Part shown: positions 33,085-44,100 of the stretch, piece after piece | Position numbering within the stretch: the stretch's first letter is position 1 | Layout: each line of letters opens with the position of its first letter | From: Harmothoe impar | Taxonomy: Eukaryota > Annelida > Polychaeta > Phyllodocida > Polynoidae | DNA length: 64,000 nt | Assembly: GCA_947462335.1 (NCBI GenBank) | Contig: OX381717.1 | Span: forward strand, 43,381,523 to 43,445,522 | Direction of reading: 5' to 3' | Translations under genes and position numbers: made by a program | The notes under the pieces: generated by a model | The model's database searches: none | What the model was told of the DNA's origin: nothing | What the model saw: only the letters and a program-made list of their open reading frames with translations

Positions 33085-35355
33085 AGACCTCAACAAATAT
33101 TTTTTCACCAGGCAATTTTACATCCTAAAATCGGTTTGTTTCTATAGGCAGTTTTAAGGTTGATCGCTACTCTTAACTTTTGAGCAATAGAATCTCCTAA
33201 TTTTTGCCTCAGGGTAGTTCATATCGTTAAGAAATGGAAAATGTTAAAGAAATAGGGGGGCCCGAGCTACTTTTTTTTATTACCAATTTTTTTTTTTTTT
33301 AAGTATTTTGTATTTTTGGCAAAGAATATTAGAAATTGTGAATTTTTCTTTTTTTCCCTAGTGAACCACTGTCCACATCAAGGTTATATATCAAAGAAGT
33401 AATCCTATAATGTGTCCTTAAATGGGAAAAAAAATTAGGGTCCAAAAAAAACCCTTTTGTGAAAAAGAAGTGCTTGTTTGAGGATGATTAATTAAATTTG
33501 ATAATAAATTTGTCAACAAAATCTTAAGAAATAGCAAAAAAAAAATCGATGGACTTTTCTTTTTCAAAACGTTGTTCAGATCATTTGCCATTATATAATG
33601 AATAAAATGGTCAGTAAATTCTCTCTGTGTCATGAGTTGTTTATACCAAGAGGAACTATATTTGATGATAATGTATCTTTGAAGTATACAATTTGATCTT
33701 CAGCAACATAAAAGTAGAAAATCCGATCCCACACAATCGATGATAACATAGAATAAGCTAAGGATAGATCAAACAACATTAAGAGTTTTCTAGCCAAGTA
33801 AATCTAATGTACATTGTTGAGATATCAATCTTCCATGGCAGGGTCTGTCTGAGGATTCTAGATGCCATACCCTTTAAAAGTAGATTCATAAAAATAGTCG
33901 ATAACCACTGTGGGAGGGGATAACGCCTGGGGTGGTGGTCCAGACATCGTTAGATTACATCGATGTATGTTGCTTACATTTTTAACTTTGATTTTAAATG
34001 AGGGGACAATCCATGATTGACCTCCCAATCATAAAATGATGGCTAACTTATTGATTGCAATGTTGAATCAACCTCACAACTATGAACAATAGGGATAAAG
34101 AACATGTGTATATACAATGTGTCTAGCCAACACACCCAAATGGGCCCCATATGGACGTGTCTCTGGGCACCCTGGGCTAGCTTATATCTGGGTATTTACT
34201 GGTAATTGTCAGGCTTTCCAGATGGGGCCCATTCGGACTCAGCCCAGAATATCAACACGTCATGTTTGCACTGCAAATCCTTGCTAATTTCTAAAAAATA
34301 TTCAATTAATTTACCTTTTAAATTGACATTATATATGCCTTTGCGAAAGTGGGTTTCAACTGGGTTAGAAATGGGCAAACTGAGCCAAGGTGTCCCTGGG
34401 TTTCCCATGGGCTCAGCATGGGTGGCCAGTTGCTCAAATCACCACTTCTAACTCTCCACGACATGGCCCTTAGCATCAATGTCCTTTTCTATACCTACTC
34501 ATATCAAACTTAGACAACAGACCCCCAATTTATTTCTTAATTGGCTTTCAAAGGATGGCTTGTATGATGTACACACCTATCCTTATACGTTCTACTTTAT
34601 GTACAGTCATATACAGACTCCATACTATTCTGTTATTCTTCCCTAAAAAGACTTTTTGGGAGGCACCTTTAACACCTGCACTAAAGTATGCTTGAGAAGT
34701 ATCTCACCCAACATTGCGTTGGTGCATCATGCTGACCTGTGGGGAGTGTATCAACCACATAGAACCAGCATGATGCATGGATGCAGCATGGATGAGTTAC
34801 TCACATGATCATCTGAAAAAAGGTTAACTAAATCACTTGGCACTGCTATGTTTATTTTCTTTTTAACGGTTTACGTTGTAAATTCAAAATTAAATTACAT
34901 TTGTATAGCAGTAAAATTTCACCTACGTTTCACCTTGTTACATTTGTAATTCATATTATATCTAATGAATCAGCTAATTTCTCTTTCAAGGTTATTTCGC
35001 AATTGTGAATTTTATTTACATGTTAAATGATCATTTGAACAATGCATTTAAAACATACCTTGAAAGTTGTATTCCACTGGTAATAATCTTTATGCTGCGT
35101 TAAATCCTAATAGTTCTGGTAAATAATACCATAATTATGACAATAATATACAATACATAAAAGTGTCAGTCATAAAAAAAACCACGTTTAAACATTTGTA
35201 CTATAGTTTTATACCACTATCATCATCAACATAACGCAGTTTCTATATGTTCTTCAGGGTGAGGCACACGATCAGCAGGGCCCGCAGTACACAGAAGATG
35301 GAAACGAATCTCTGCCGCTTGTTTTTACCCTTTAAGGACAGATGGTGCCTTATCA
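33085..35355. other. 3' flank of the PhyH gene and intergenic DNA
   Basis: AATAAA at 33601-33606 is a possible polyadenylation signal. A foldback-family copy is at about 34715-34800. No coding region is recognised. Confidence 0.4.
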
Positions 35356-35358
35356 AGG

Positions 35359-35584
35359 CAATATAGGCCGGGCTCCAATACGGCGACACTGGTCGCTGCG
35401 AAACGCGGTGTTCTTTTAATCCTTTATTCTACAAAACATCGCTTGAGTGTTGCCAGTAACAGGGTGACACTCAGGGCGATACCCAGGCGAAATGAAGCGA
35501 AATGAAGTGATGTTTTCTAGAACAAAGGAATAAAAACGCCACGTTTAGCAGCAACTAGTGTCGCTGTGGAGTCCGGCCTTATTG
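35359..35584. mobile_element. 226-bp foldback element (CAATATAGGCCGGGCTCC ends)
   Basis: The left arm CAATATAGGCCGGGCTCCAA, CGGCGACACTGGTCGCTGCG, and TTAATCCTTTATTCTACAAA is matched inverted by the right arm: TTTCTAGAACAAAGGAATAA, GCAGCAACTAGTGTCGCTG, GAGTCCGGCCTTATTG. Nearly the whole element is stem. Confidence 0.75.
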
Positions 35585-35926
35585 GTTTTCCATTGTGATG
35601 TATGAGTGCACACATGGAGATTAACTGACCAGTGCTACATGCATGCATCATGACGACCATACCAGGGTTGTTACACTCCCAACTCCCTAGTTGGTTGGTT
35701 GTTGGGTTGCTTTACGCCCTAATTAACAGCTGAGGTCATTTCAAGGGCGGTGATGGTGATCGAATCTATGTATGACTGAAGGTAGAAAGCACGCCCCTAC
35801 ACTTTTACCGAGGCAATGGTTCTTTTACATCCCACACTACATAGGCATAGTGTGAGATGGACAGGCCTTTGATATGCTGTATGTCTACCACAGCAGGGGG
35901 GAGGTTGCAGCTCAATCAGCAGGGCG

Positions 35927-35993
35927 CTGCTGAGTCTCGAACCCACGATCTGGTGTGTGCTAGACAAACGCACTACCTCTCAGCCACGTCCCA
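35927..35993 (-). repeat. tRNA-derived SINE head with A and B boxes
   Basis: The minus strand reads GACGTGGCTGAGAGGTAGTG (A box TGGCTGAGAGG), then a 30-bp middle, then GTGGGTTCGAGACTCAGCAG (B box GGTTCGAGAC). The spacing suits a polymerase III promoter. The acceptor stem does not pair well, so it is a SINE or pseudo-tRNA rather than a functional tRNA. Confidence 0.55.
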
Positions 35994-35999
35994 CCCCCC

Positions 36000-38830
36000 A
36001 CCCAACTCCCTAGTTGTCCACTGCACTGTGGCAGGTCAGTGAACAACAGCAAGAACCCCTAATAACTAGGATGATAATTTGATTGTTTATCTATAAAATT
36101 TAATGTAAATCTCTCATAATGTCAAATTACAAAATCTATATCATGCAGACCCATGATCTGAGCCTAGGTAAACGGAATGTAAAAATGGTTACAAATCTAA
36201 TGAATATCATGAAGATGATTGTGATTTGTTAAATTTAAAAAAAATCAAATAAAAGACTGGTTGGAATAATACACCGGTGTAATGCCAGCGAGTAACTCGT
36301 CGGCACTGCGCTGGTGCATGACGAGGACGAAACATCCTATCATTAAATTGTGCATGGGGCACTATGGACCAAAATTTGGCTCATACACTAAAGATACAGC
36401 AAAATTAAAGTCAAATACTGGTGCAAATGCTTGTGATCACTTTGATTTGATAATAAAGTATTAAGACTTTGTTGATAACATGGAATAAAATCATCTGCAA
36501 ATAATAGAGAAACTGATGCAGTTGTGTCATATTTCTAACTAAATAGCGCCTAGTTGTACCGAGTAGAAATAATTCTCCTAAAGAGAAATATAGGAATCAA
36601 TGCACCCCCCCTTGAACTGTGCACACTTTTTCGCTTAAAAGAGCTAAACAACAACATGCAGTTAAAACGCCCCCCCTCCCCATAAACAAAAAACATTATA
36701 CAATATTTCATAACATTAAATAACGTTTCTCAAAGGCTCTTTACTATGGCACAACTTTATATCGAAGTTTAAACCCTTATTTTGACGTACAATATACACC
36801 TATCACCAATTCTTGCTAATGTGTTTTACCCAAAATGAAAAGATGTAAACGGCATATCTGTGTCAGAAGATACCGTCTTAAACACGGGGTGCCTCGTACA
36901 CTGACAATAGCTAAGTGGGGTCTGAGTCTCTCTACCCTTCTCGATATATATTCATATCTCAAAGTGTCTTAGTTCATATTATAAAAATCAATATAAAAGG
37001 TTCCCCATAGGGGATACAATGTGGGGGACACAGAAGTCCGACCTTTATGTTACAGGGCCGACCAGCAGCCAAAACTATAAATCTATACTCTGGTTTATTA
37101 GAATGTCAGTTTTGTTAATAACCGATTTGAACGTGATATTACATGTAACCGGTGAAATCACAATAACTACACCGCACATGCAGAGTGTTCAGCTGGTGGT
37201 TTGTTTTGGGTCTACACACAGGGAAATGTGAGCATCACTGTTGTCAAAACCGCCTAATTCTGAAAGTCAGGCATTGGCTGACTCTCATAAGTAGGTGGTT
37301 TTAACTACAATAACGATTACATTATTTTGTGTGTACCCACTGACCACTAGTATGTCCAAAGTGGCTAGTGGAAAATACCCCCATGGGCCTTTGCAATAAT
37401 AGTCCAGCTTGGATATGCCCCAGCCCCCACTCGTGAAATACATCAGAGATGGTATCAATGTAGTTGGCATTTGTGTTTATTTTTTATTTGAAGATATTTA
37501 ATGAAGAAAAACAACCTTTTCCTAGCCCATTGAATATGACCACATTGTATTCAATGGGGGCATTGAATACGGCCCTTCAGTGCTAAAGCATAGGAAGTCT
37601 TGTATTTCAAAAAAATAAGAATAGTTATCTTATAAAATAATAAGGTAAAAACAGGATTTCAACTCCCATTATTCCCTAAATGATGGTCATAGGATTTATA
37701 ATTGTATTTTATAATATAGTTAATATCTAATTTAAATGTAAATTATCTCATTTTAATTCATTTCCATTTAATTCAACAAAAATGTATCAAAAATATTGCC
37801 AAATGGTCAAAACAGGCCAATTATACTACATGTCACATACCAAATGAAAGCTCTTGATGAGCTGTACACGAATATTGCAATATCACAACATTTTCAATGA
37901 GCGACTTGCGGCCCTATTTCGTTAAAATGGGTCACTTATCTGTTTTTTGATTTAACTAGAGACCAGCAGTATAATGAATACATAATATATCTTCCGTTTT
38001 GGATTATGAGTAAAATCTTGATTACATATATAATATGATACAGATGTATAAAAGGTGTCAGTAGTCTGGTAAAACAAATACACTAAAAATTAATAACTTG
38101 AATTAAGCGAATTAAGGAGTTAAGGATATTACTTACCCTGGTACCCTGGCTCTATCTCCTATCCTGTAGGGTAGCGCAGCAGGACCAGATATTTGTGAAA
38201 GGGTTAGTTACTTATCTCTTAAACTAGGAGAGTGCTATACAGGAAATATTGCATCAAGGCGTTAGTCTCAAGGGCTAGCTTTTCGTTCAAGCAGTTTGTA
38301 TATTTACCATAGATATCTATTTCTGCAGGGGATCAATAATTCCATATGCTGGCATGTTCAAATAATAAAATCATACTCATTGTCTAGCTTTCAGAAGCTC
38401 TACCTGAAGCTATGACATCCACACATGTGATATGGCACAGGCTTCAACTTGTTAAGATCGACGGAAATGTATGTGGCTATCTTGGCACTTTGCCTAATAA
38501 CTTAAAATATTTAAAATATGTTTAAAATATCCCTGGAAATTATCTTAAAATCTATCACATGGAATGAACTTTTAGGGTCGGTCATGTGACCACAGTCCAT
38601 CATTTTTATCTGGATTCGGAGTCACACCCAGTGTTTCAGCCACATTGAACTTTGCTGGTTGAAGTAAAGTTCACTGAAGTGGCTATCCCAGGTTAGTCAT
38701 CGGGACATTGGTCAGGCAAGACATTGGTCAGGCAAGTGCTATTCAGAAGTGACTGAGCCAAAACAACATATGACTAATGCCTTTCTCAAAAGGACTTAGC
38801 CCAGAACCCAATAAAGTGGAGAAGACTTAG
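36000..38830. other. no gene seen
   Basis: AT-rich; a foldback-family copy is at about 36285-36330. Other frames are short and unsupported. Confidence 0.4.
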
Positions 38831-38837
38831 GTTGGTC

Positions 38838-38952
38838 AGTACTGACCAACCTGACAATATCAACTAATCTAGGTTGGTTGCTTAGGGAGCCAAAATATGA
38901 CTAACTTGGTTAGGCTATAGCAATTGAGAGATTGGTTGTATAGGGAGCCAAC
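38838..38952 (+). repeat. dispersed repeat GTCAGTACTGACCAACCTG (copy 2)
   Basis: Same sequence order and orientation as 26988-27112, about 11.8 kb away. It ends just before the VWA reading frame. Confidence 0.7.
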
Positions 38953-38973
38953 GAATATCAGGGTAGGCTATGC

Positions 38974-39543
38974 CTATGTGTGACACATTGCTCTGATGAG
39001 ACGAGGAATCAGTGGCTCAAGATAACAGACATCAGTTGCATCATAGAAATGCTCGTCATCGGGATCGGTGGCGATACCTTGCAGTTCCTGGTAGTTAATT
39101 TTGTCTGTAATGCCAATGACAAACAACTCAATGCCCGCCAGTTTGGCTCGTACCGCCTCCCCTTGAGTCAGTTCAACGTCTTGGTTACTCTCTCCGTCAG
39201 CAATAAGCAAGGCAGCATTGCGCACTCGTGGCCGATCTCCAAATGATCCAGAAAAGATGTGGTCGGTAGTGGTGCGAAGCCCAGCCGCAGTGTTAGTTTC
39301 TTTGTCTCTGAAGTGCGCATTTGTGATGAGGTTCTCCAAAGCTTCACGTTTATGGTACCGACCGAGGCTAAACTCAATATCGGTGATATCAGAAAAGCCC
39401 ACCATAGCAAGGTGATGTCGTGTCTTAACCTCCAATTGCCTTGTAAGTAAAATGAGAAGCTGTTTCAGAATCGCATAATTGTCTTCACCGATGGAACCCG
39501 AGTTATCAGTTATGAAGGCTAGATCAATATGCGGTGTGCACTC
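38974..39543 (-). CDS. orphan von Willebrand factor A domain exon
   Basis: Reading on the minus strand from an acceptor (CCTAG at 39547-39544), the frame starts ECTPHIDLAFITDNSGSIG and runs 189 codons to a TAG stop. It is one complete VWA domain. The metal-ion site is intact: D-N-S-G-S, a Thr in TNTAAGL and an Asp in LLIADGES. The strand-helix order to ELFVIGITDK fits the family, which mediates adhesion and matrix assembly. No upstream exon could be found in the 1 kb before it, which is occupied by a dead retrotransposon; beyond that lies the mucin gene on the same strand. It needs a phase-0 donor. It could be the last exon of a gene with distant 5' exons, an alternative 3' exon of the mucin, or a gene broken by the insertion. 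Confidence 0.7.
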   Translation of the reverse strand, partial: ECTPHIDLAFITDNSGSIGEDNYAILKQLLILLTRQLEVKTRHHLAMVGFSDITDIEFSLGRYHKREALENLITNAHFRDKETNTAAGLRTTTDHIFSGSFGDRPRVRNAALLIADGESNQDVELTQGEAVRAKLAGIELFVIGITDKINYQELQGIATDPDDEHFYDATDVCYLEPLIPRLIRAMCHT

Positions 39544-39591
39544 CTAGGCTAGTGGTAAGATTGGGGGAGGGCCAGGATTCCTGCATAACCG

Positions 39592-40010
39592 ATGTATTAT
39601 GAGACTCTCAATGTAAGGCAATGTTTTTTATATCAACATACGGTGAAACGCCTTCCAGCATATATATATGTATCAGATACTGTAATATTAGCTCATTCTG
39701 ATACATTTAAGCTATATGCGCAGATACCTGCGCAGTGTGTCCATATTCAAGAGGTAGCGACCCACCTTAATACTTTTTTGTCAATCAACTGGCTATCAGT
39801 AGAACTGAAGTAAAAAGATTATGGAGTCACAGTATACCTAACGTTATAGAGGTTGACATATCATATGGGTGGTTAATTGCTAAAGCCTATAAAATCCTTT
39901 ATGACCTAGGAATAATCATTGACTACAGTTTGATTATTGAAGCTCACAATATCAAACTAGTTGTCCGAAGGAAAAGGCGCTTGCTGGCTATAATATGTAT
40001 GGTCCAGACA
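39592..40010 (+). pseudogene. reverse transcriptase fragment of a non-LTR retrotransposon (dead)
   Basis: The frame from 39592 contains YIYVSDTVILAHSDTF, which aligns with the catalytic YADDT block of CR1/Jockey-type reverse transcriptases but with the first Asp pair altered. IQEVATHLNTFLSINWLSV is the next conserved block. After an in-frame stop at 39811 the same kind of sequence continues (IIIDYSLIIEAHNIKLVVRR). It is a decayed fragment with no 5' portion. Confidence 0.7.
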
Positions 40011-40394
40011 CAATGACATCACTATGGTTACTTCAGGGAATCAGTAAACCTAATACATAATACTGTAAATGAGTCCTTCAGGTCTAGGAGGTATAATCCT
40101 TTCAAATCCTTCACTGGTGTTGACCACTATTCTTTTCATTACTACAAATATTAGTAAGCTGTTGATCATTGCTAGTCATGTGTACACATCAAAGATGTGA
40201 CCATAATGCTCATGAATAAACAGGAACCTGTAACATGACATGTATTTTGCTTTTGATTTGTATTACTTTTCAGTGTGGTGTTACTATGGGCATTCTAAAT
40301 AGTGTCCATTGGCATAGATATTTTATCAGTTCAGTTTGCTGATGATAGGAAAATAAGAAACATCGACTCTTCAATTGAGTATACTGGTAATAAC

Positions 40395-40400
40395 TTTATT
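40395..40400 (-). promoter_or_regulatory. polyadenylation signal of the mucin gene
   Basis: AATAAA on the minus strand about 144 nt after the mucin stop codon. Confidence 0.5.
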
Positions 40401-40543
40401 CATCAAATTTAATTTCAATAATAATGATACTATTCTACATGATAATAACTAAGACAAGACTACTATAATTTAAGAGAATGTTTCATGGCCATCATCAGGG
40501 GTGGGTTGAATAAGATTTGGTTTGTCTTGTGTCGCTTGCTGAT

Positions 40544-41181
40544 CTAACTGGAAATACGAGTGGTGATCTCAGGAGTAGAAGTTGCTTGTGGTGCAAAGGG
40601 GTTGTACTGACAAGCTTCACATGCACAGGCTTCAATCTCCACGTACTCATGCATGACAACGGTGCTGTTGGCTGTTGAGAGAAATACATAATCATTATAA
40701 AAACTGGCAAATGATAATACTCACATATAGAAAGAGTCACAATATCAATGTCAAGTGTCATTGATCTCTAAACATATTACCGTGATGGCTGATAAATGCA
40801 TGTATAGACCATCTATTTATCACACACTCAAATTAATTTTGGGTGTCAATATGTAACTATACTATACATCTTATCACATGCCAAGAGATGTTTCACCTCC
40901 CTATATTATCTTTAGTGGAAACAAGAATTACTTTTAACATAGACTACTCCAACATTACAATGACCACCTACCACATGTGAGTGGGATCTGGATCCTCTTC
41001 ATCTGAGTTGGCTTGCAACATTTACAGTCTGTCTTCATGTAAGGAGCAGCAAACATGGCCATGGCGTTGGAGCCGCATGAACCTCCACACATAGTGCTCT
41101 TGACTGGGCCATCGGACACACAGCCATCAATGTTCACCGTCACATTCTTACTGCTGTGCACACATGTCTCATTCTTAGGTT
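40544..41181 (-). CDS. mucin exons: C-terminal cystine knot (CTCK) and stop
   Basis: Exons 40972-41181 and 40544-40671 join in phase 1. Cysteines appear as ETC, DGC, TMCGGSC (the knot's CxGxC-type core), DCKCC, LTC, then EIEACACEAC. This is the C-terminal cystine-knot pattern of mucins and VWF. A 20-residue tail ending RISS follows, then TAG. Confidence 0.82.
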
Positions 41182-44100
41182 CTGCAGAAGCAAAGGTTTT
41201 TACATATTGATTAGTGTCAGTGAGTCATATAATTAGTATATAGATGCATACTTTTCCATTAGTCCATATATATTGATATTTAAAAGTACAAGAAGTATTG
41301 TGTATTAAATTGATCAAGGCTGGTGTAAGGTTATTGTGCCCCTATATTTTGCCCCTAGTCAATATAGTCCAGTCAGGGTGTCAGCTATTCTAATAAGTGA
41401 TATAGGATTTCTGATGCTTCCCAATCGTCCTAAAGGCATTATACTTACTGCAGATAGGACAGCATTGTCCGGGGACCCTCTCAAGTGTTCCATCACAGTC
41501 ATTGATATTACAGCTATCACTTCGATCTGTGCACTGGGATCCATTTTCTGAGCATGAGCATTCCAGGCAGGGAGATGGGTTCCATACATCTCCCTTGTTG
41601 TAGATGGTTCCATTGTATTCACCTGGACAGATAAAGAACAGTTGGATATTATGTAGTAGTGCTACTTGATTATAAATCAATGCAATATGAATTATAGATC
41701 AGGTGCAATGACATGGCTTTAGATGCCATTGGTAAATAGAGATGGTGAGCATAGTACTAACGGTCAGCTATGCATATAAGTTGCCTCACACAAAGGGAAT
41801 ATGATGCATTTAAGTTAAAAGCTTTATCGGACTGACAAATTCAATAGTAGATGACCCTAGCATATGCATGTTGCATTGCTTCTGCTAGAACCCGTGCATT
41901 TTTACAATATCGCTAATTATTTAGATATTCAGGCATCAAATCTGTCCTTCAAGTATTGTACATAAAACTTGGTGAAGGTGTCTTTGCCCATCAGGGATTG
42001 TTATTTTAAGAAGCATTAAGAATGCTACGTACAGTACAGGACTGTAGGTGTGCTTGTTACTGGTGTGGTCGTAGTTGTATGAGGTGCTGTTGTAGTTGTG
42101 GTGTGAGGTGTTGTTGTAGTTGTGGTGTGAGGTGTTGTTGTAGTTGTGGTGTGAGGTGTTGTAGTAGTGGTGGTGTGAGATGTTGTTGTAGTTGTGGTGT
42201 GAGGAGTTGTTGTAGTTGTGGTGTGAGGTGTTGTGCTTGTAGTTGGAGTGGTGGATGTGGTTGTGGTAGTCGTTGAGGGTGGTGTTGTTGTAGGAGTAGT
42301 GGATGGTGGTGGCGTAGTAGGGGCTGTTAGAAGAAGTTTAAACTATGTTAGCATTGCTGTCTCTACATTAACATTTACCTGATTATTACATCCTCCCCCC
42401 TACATACGGCTATATATTAGTATCATAAACACACACACATCCATTTCATCGGTGCGGGTGTCAATTATAATACCTATTACTGAGTTGTTCAGATGCATTG
42501 TACCTATTTTGTGTTATCATTCACACTATTTGTTTGAATTCAAATGCTATTCTATAATTGTTGCATAAACAATTAGGATGATATAAGAGGCTGTAACAAA
42601 CTAATAAGGATTACTATCTCACAGTGTGTGTGATATGTGATTGTCTATGCTTTATTGTTGTATTTGGCACTAGATACTATTTGCTCTACATTTTTTTATA
42701 AACTGATGGAACTTACCAGCACCATAGCTGCACACAGCTACATCAACGTTGAAGATGAACCATTCAGGTTGCACTAAAGCACTGCCAGTTTCTACTTCAA
42801 TCTTGATCATGCCAATTTGTTGTCCATTTTCTAGCATGATTTCTCCATCTTTAGGAATGGTACCGTTGTAGACAAGTGTCCATGTTGAGTCACTGTCTGT
42901 CACTTTCTTGAAGATGCTGACTGTTTCAAGGTTGACATTGTAAATTTTGACAGCAAAAACATTGGCATAACTGTTGGAAACTCCAGGTTGGTCGATATCA
43001 ACTATAACAGATGGTGTTCTCCCACCTTCCATTCTGTAGAACTCCAAGTTCTCTGAACTTTTACCAAGTACACTGGTATCGTGATCTTCACCCTCGGGGT
43101 CATAGATTGAGATGTGACTCTCTGTTACAATTGCCTTATCACTTACTATCCATTTTGGTGTCTTTCCAGATGGGCATGTCCCTGAAAGATAATAGAGGTA
43201 ATAGTTATAATTATTTTAATATGTTTCTTTGTGTATTTCAATACTATGGATTCAAATGACTATGTCATAATAATGATGTGCATAGATATATATATATATA
43301 TATCACGAATTATTTACAGTATACCCCTTTTCCATAAATGATAATATAATCTCATGTTGTGTAGTAAAGTAACATTATTTTCTAATTGTTGTCAACATAA
43401 TCAAGAAATCCTGAATATCATTTGAATTTATTTAATGAGTAGTGGTGTATGCTAATTATTTACATGGTGCAGTTGTAGTGTGTGGTGTTGTTGTAGTTGT
43501 TGGTGCAGTGGTAGTAGTGTGTGGTGTAGTTGTGGTAGTAGTGTGTGGTGTCGTTGTGGTTGGTGGTGCAGTGGTAGTAGTGTGTGGGGTAGTTGTGGTA
43601 GTAGTGTGTGGTGTTGTTGTGGTAGTAGTGTGTGGGGATGTTGTGGTTGTAGTGTGTGGTGTTGTTGTGGTTGGGGGTGGAGTGATAGTAGTGTGTGGGG
43701 TTGTGGTTGTAGTATGTGGTGTTGTCGTGGTTGGTGGTGCAGTGGTAGTAGTGTGTGGTGTTGTTGTGGTAGTAGTGTGTGGTGTTGTTGTGGTTGGTGG
43801 TGCAGTAGTAGTAGTGTGTGGTGTTGTTGTGGTTGTAGTATGTGGTGTGGTTGGTCTAATTGTTGTTGTAACATCTGTATGGTAAAGTAAAGCTAGATTA
43901 GATCAAAGAACTTTAAATACAAACTATTTCACACTATCAAAATATAATAGCACTAAGAGATTAGAGACTTTAGTGTGTCTAATCATTTACTGTTTCAGCA
44001 TTCAATGGTCATGTCAAATAGCACAGCCGGGTTTTACAACAAAATAACCTTTTGAGGACAGCATGGTGGTTTATGGCCCTTATGCACCAAAACAGTGCTA

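Noticed and set aside
34124..34440. Possible inverted repeat around GGGCCCCAT and CCCATGGGCTC
   Set aside because: Matches are short and interrupted; too weak to call.
35927..35993. Functional tRNA gene
   Set aside because: A and B boxes are present but the acceptor stem does not pair, so I call it SINE-derived.
41449..43874. A separate small gene made of module B2, VWC and CTCK
   Set aside because: Exon phases join it without a gap to the TIL/VWC-like block upstream, and no promoter or start is seen.
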